A stretch of DNA of 40,820 bases, taken from NCBI GenBank assembly GCA_009781395.1, contig WQYG01000006.1:1-40820 (forward strand), given 5' to 3'. The notes under the pieces were generated by a model. It worked only from the letters and a program-made list of their open reading frames with translations, made no database searches and was not told where the DNA came from. Shown in pieces: positions 39,325-40,820 of the stretch. The stretch is from Candidatus Bathycorpusculum sp. (lineage in GTDB: Archaea; Thermoproteota; Bathyarchaeia; Bathyarchaeales; Bathycorpusculaceae). The translations under genes and the position numbers were made by a program. Within the stretch, counting starts at the first letter, position 1. Each line of letters begins with the position of its first letter.

Positions 39325-39340
39325 AACTTGAGGCACAAAC

Positions 39341-39523
39341 ATGAACAACAAAACACAACAACCCCCAACTATTCCCCCCATTTGTGAAACTAACTCTATA
39401 AATCTAAGTGTGCTGATAAATCAGTATATTGCCAGTCTCCCTAGTCCAGAGGGTTGGCGTGTACTTGCAATTGACCCCTTAAACGATATGTTAGTACTTA
39501 TTCGGGAGGTAAAAACAACATGA
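39341..39523 (+). CDS. Small ORF downstream of the fibre-like gene
   Basis: 60 aa; GWRVLAIDPLNDMLVLIREV; stop overlaps next start. Confidence 0.55.
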   Translation: MNNKTQQPPTIPPICETNSINLSVLINQYIASLPSPEGWRVLAIDPLNDMLVLIREVKTT

Positions 39524-39753
39524 CAGAGCAACAAGTACATCAACAATCCTCGCAGCAACGTTTTGAGCCTTCGCCACAAGTACAGGCAGAGCTTACCACT
39601 CTTAACATACGTTATCGTGATATGCAAGAAACTATGAGTCGCATAATCACAATGCTCGTGTCGGAGAATGCTGACTTAAAAACAGAAAACACCACACTAA
39701 AAAACCAATTAGCAACACTACAAACACAAAACAATGCCAAAACACAACACTAA
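39520..39753 (+). CDS. Small coiled-coil protein
   Basis: 77 aa, C-terminal heptad-like NADLKTENTTLKNQLATLQTQN; overlaps the previous ORF by 4 nt. Confidence 0.6.
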   Translation: MTEQQVHQQSSQQRFEPSPQVQAELTTLNIRYRDMQETMSRIITMLVSENADLKTENTTLKNQLATLQTQNNAKTQH

Positions 39754-39905
39754 AAACAAACTATAATCAATACAATGCAAATATGAGTGAGGTAATAAAA
39801 AATTTCCACACATATTTTTTCTATTTTCAAAATAACGATTATACAGTTAATCTTTACAAAATATCCTGTACAACTATTCAAATATTCAAATAGGTTGAAC
39901 TACTT

Positions 39906-40660
39906 ATGAGCTTAGTGAACAAGTTTTTGGCATTAACTTTACTTGTTTTAGTATTATCTGGTTTTATAGTGTTTTCAATTAACCCTGTTAATGTGCACGC
40001 TGCGTCTAAACCGTCTGTACCCCAATTCAGCATAAAATTCATTGACAACTCTTACGATGTACCCCCCACCCAAACCACAGATCCCTACACAGGAGTAACC
40101 ACAACACAACCAGGATACCACGTAAATAATATCATCACAGAAGTCACAATAAAAAACCAACCCTTCACTAAAAGTGGTAACAGCAATCTATTCTACATAG
40201 TTCAGGCTAAGGGACATTTTGGCGGCGATAATGACTGGCGCACTGTAACACCTACAGACGATCCTTTTCGTCCAGACACTGGATACGTTCAACAGTCAAA
40301 TTCCAGACAAACTGTTTTTACCAGTTATGGATATGATCCCGGTGTTCAGGTAGATTTTCGCGTTAAAGCAGTAATTGGAACACTACAACTAATAGCACCC
40401 TTTTGGCAATTAGATGTTGAGTCATCAAGTGACTGGAGTAAAATTCAAACATTTACCGTACCAGGTAAACCGTCTGTCTCACCCACACAAACAACAAACT
40501 CTCCTAGCACACCAACAACCTCTGATCCTTACAATCCCCCCAACAAAATCCTCTATCATCTAATCGTGAGGTAATTTTTGTCGCCACCTGCATCATCACA
40601 ATTCTAATAGCAATCATCATATACCAATACACACAAAGAAAAACCACAACCACAAACTAA
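39906..40660 (+). pseudogene. Secreted surface protein, frameshifted at a C6 tract before its TM anchor
   Basis: ORF ends at 40574; adding one C at 40536-40541 gives PPQQNPLSSNREVIFVATCIITILIAIIIYQYTQRKTTTTN* ending at 40660. Confidence 0.75.
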
Positions 40661-40820
40661 CCAACAATACTTAACGCCCTAAAAACCCTCATAGAACCCC
40701 ACACCAAAGGCGACCCCATACGCCCACTACTATGGACCAACAAAAGCCTACGCAAACTAGCCCAAACCCTCAAAGAACAAGGCCACCACGCCAACAAAGA
40801 CACCGTAGGCCTTATGCTAA
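40661..40820 (+). mobile_element. 5'-truncated ISAzo13-like transposase fragment running off the window
   Basis: Open frame PTILNALKTLIEPHTKGDPIRPLLWTNKSLRKLAQTLKEQGHHANKDTVGLML matches the LVEPxTRGDPxxPLRWTxKSxRKLAxxLxxxGH pattern. Confidence 0.8.

Noticed and set aside
36142-39753. Diversity-generating retroelement linked to the fibre-like gene
   Set aside because: No reverse transcriptase or template repeat could be seen in the window.
1-40820. CRISPR array or cas genes
   Set aside because: No regularly spaced direct repeats and no Cas motifs were found by reading.

Overview
AT-rich archaeal chromosomal window. Gene content and order suggest the Thermoproteota/Bathyarchaeia side; this is inference, not a phylogeny. 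From about 0.5 to 31 kb it is mostly housekeeping: psmA-SBDS-rrp4-rrp41-rrp42-L37Ae-pcc1; S13-S4-S11-rpoD-L18e-L13-S9-rpoN; topoisomerase VI B/A; aIF5B; a ubiquitin-like protein; a P-type H+-ATPase; aconitase; OMP decarboxylase; XTPase-bud32-kae1; a TFE-beta-like factor; an RlmE/FtsJ-like methyltransferase; nadC; a glycosyltransferase; AMMECR1; a proteasome beta subunit. The right third is accessory. It has a tRNA-Gly(CCC) with a decayed AAA ATPase remnant at its 3' side, an MGMT-like gene, a wHTH regulator with a Cys-rich leader, and a non-coding block with inverted repeats. Next comes a 1060-aa modular protein with no evident signal peptide that resembles a viral or injection-system tail fibre (InlB-type repeats, duplicated jelly-roll-like domains, C-terminal HxH motifs), followed by two tiny linked ORFs. 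Last is a surface protein cut from its membrane anchor at a C6 tract, and an N-terminally truncated ISAzo13-like transposase running off the edge. Main leads: (1) the tail-fibre-like module; (2) a proteasome beta subunit with Ala instead of Thr at the catalytic position 1; (3) the C6-tract frameshift; (4) the ATPase remnant at the tRNA; (5) repeated switches of GT/AC strand composition, some inside single genes. All calls come from reading the sequence; no database search was run.
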